Below, piece after piece: positions 63,579-64,000 of a stretch of DNA of 64,000 nt. Every line of letters starts with the position of its first letter. Within the stretch, counting starts at the first letter, position 1. Below the pieces are notes generated by a model that worked only from the letters and a program-made list of their open reading frames with translations, was not told the origin of the DNA and ran no database searches. The DNA lies in contig CAKOVX010000007.1 of NCBI GenBank assembly GCA_934122155.1, positions 10,880 through 74,879 of the forward strand. The letters run 5' to 3'. This stretch comes from an uncultured Clostridia bacterium. Lineage in GTDB: Bacteria > Bacillota > Clostridia > TANB77 > CAG-508. The translations under genes and the position numbers were made by a program.

Positions 63579-63721
63579 AAGTGCTACCGAACGGAACCCA
63601 TAGTTATTGTTCGTCCCACCGTTAGCGTTGTTGAAATAGAACACTCCCGCATTAGTTCCGTTGTTGAAATTGCCCCCACGTTTGAAGAACGGATACGTGA
63701 AGTGAGGAAAGTTAGAGTAGT
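63579..63721 (-). repeat. DGR template repeat (TR)
   Basis: 143 bases matching the variable repeat at 63804-63946. On the minus strand it is rich in AAC/AAT codons in the frame of the target protein (GGNFNNGTNAGVFYFNNANG, GGTNNNYGFRSVAL), the usual design of a TR. It differs from the VR at 17 positions, all of them A on the minus strand. The 22 bases at its 3' end (63579-63600) are identical in both copies and correspond to the homing-initiation region (IMH*). Confidence 0.93.
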
Positions 63722-63750
63722 ACAGTTTAATCCCGTATTTATTTTTTTCT

Positions 63751-63786
63751 CTTGTTCTATGTATTCTATGAATAAAAGGGAACAAG
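63751..63786. other. Possible stem-loop between TR and VR
   Basis: CTTGTTC (63751-63757) and GAACAAG (63780-63786) could pair around a 22-base loop, just downstream of the target-gene stop on the minus strand. Some DGRs have a DNA hairpin at this place that helps homing, but theirs is tighter; weak evidence. Confidence 0.3.
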
Positions 63787-63800
63787 AAACAAGGAAATAT

Positions 63801-64000
63801 TTAAAGTGCTACCGAACGGAACCCACAGTCATAGTTCGTCCCACCGCTAGCGTAGTTGAAAGAGAACACTCCCGCACCAGATCCGCTGCCGAAATAGCCC
63901 CCACGTCTGAAGAACGGACACGCGAAGTGAGGAAAGTAAGAGTAGTCTCTATTCCAGCTATACTGCCCACTTGCACCATTTGAAGTTTCCCATACAGCAT
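63801..64000 (-). CDS. DGR target (variable) protein, C-terminal end only
   Basis: Minus-strand frame open from the right window edge to TAA at 63801-63803: 65 residues with AVWETSNGASGQYSWNRDYS, PHFACPFFRRGGYF, AGVFSFNYASGGTNYDCGFR and the C-terminus SVAL. The R-R-G-G-x-F, A-G-V-F-x-F and C/Y-G-F-R-S-V-A-L landmarks are those of C-type-lectin/FGE-fold variable proteins of DGRs. The last 48 codons are the variable repeat. Compared with the template, 15 residues differ (mostly Asn to Tyr, Ser, Gly or Asp) with no stop codon. N-terminal domains lie beyond the window. Confidence 0.9.
   Translation of the reverse strand, partial: AVWETSNGASGQYSWNRDYSYFPHFACPFFRRGGYFGSGSGAGVFSFNYASGGTNYDCGFRSVAL
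63804..63946 (-). repeat. DGR variable repeat (VR)
   Basis: 143 bases aligned without gaps to the TR at 63579-63721 (offset 225). 126 positions are identical and 17 differ; on the minus strand these are A-to-G 11 times, A-to-T five times and A-to-C once. The invariant 22 bases at the 3' end match the IMH role. The stop codon of the target gene follows at once. Confidence 0.93.

Noticed and set aside
63540..63785. Minus-strand open frame over the template repeat as a protein gene
   Set aside because: The TR is expected to be non-coding. The open frame simply mirrors the target protein's frame and lacks a credible start.
63459..63983. Plus-strand open frame across both DGR repeats
   Set aside because: It is antisense to the template and variable repeats. 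It stays open because both repeats avoid stops in the opposite coding frame, and it has no ribosome binding site or family match.
1..64000. CRISPR arrays and tRNA or rRNA genes
   Set aside because: No regularly spaced short direct repeats, no tRNA cloverleaf and no rRNA-like stretch were recognised anywhere in the window by eye.

Overview
The window is about 64 kb of low-GC DNA with very A/T-rich codon use, AGGAGG-type ribosome binding sites, a zinc-type S14 and a full-length SecY. Together with the spore genes spoVG, spoIVB and spoVM, this points to a spore-forming anaerobic Clostridia-type Bacillota, probably an uncultured gut lineage. No species name can be supported from the sequence. No tRNA, rRNA, CRISPR array or transposase gene was seen.

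Bases 1-14115 hold the S10-spc-alpha ribosomal protein superoperon on the minus strand, from rpsJ to rpsK (rpsK is cut by the window edge). It includes secY, adk, map, infA and rpmJ, and lacks rpmD (L30). It is driven by a consensus promoter at 14110-14138 and has a leader with a six-codon ORF and a terminator-like hairpin. Several intergenic gaps inside it carry a family of long imperfect hairpin repeats. A divergent unknown gene, spoVG (with a SigH-like promoter) and murC follow.

Bases 16708-33211 (minus) hold a transglutaminase-like protein, SpoIVB and a Tad-like pilus/secretion locus. That locus runs cpaB, two MinD/TadZ-like proteins, a CpaF ATPase broken by a frameshift in its P-loop, TadB, TadC, a set of pilin-like proteins (four sharing an N-terminus of the MENA-x-x-AL type) and a 1248-residue protein with about five Big_2 repeats. 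Bases 33428-36474 carry truA, cdaA with a small membrane protein, and a broken FGE/C-type-lectin-like gene fragment.

Bases 36692-60000 are mostly housekeeping genes in alternating short operons: mutS2, an arginase-family gene, T-box-controlled pheST, a two-gene SufCB Fe-S system, dapA, an HD protein, dapB, a DUF421/DUF4363 pair, a holin-like protein, glmU with a eukaryotic-type UDP-sugar pyrophosphorylase, an SPFH protein, rarA, ruvA, tcdA, rpmB, spoVM with a 49-codon membrane protein, nth, a bactofilin-like membrane protein and a patatin phospholipase. rpsF-ssb-rpsR follows on the minus strand.

Bases 61326-64000 are the most interesting region: a diversity-generating retroelement (DGR). A MutS-like accessory gene, an Avd-like gene and a DGR-type reverse transcriptase (with one extra base) are on the plus strand. 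A 143-bp template repeat (63579-63721) and a matching 143-bp variable repeat (63804-63946) are read on the minus strand. All 17 differences between the two repeats fall at template adenines, the DGR signature. The variable repeat is the C-terminal end of a C-type-lectin-like target protein whose start lies beyond the right edge.
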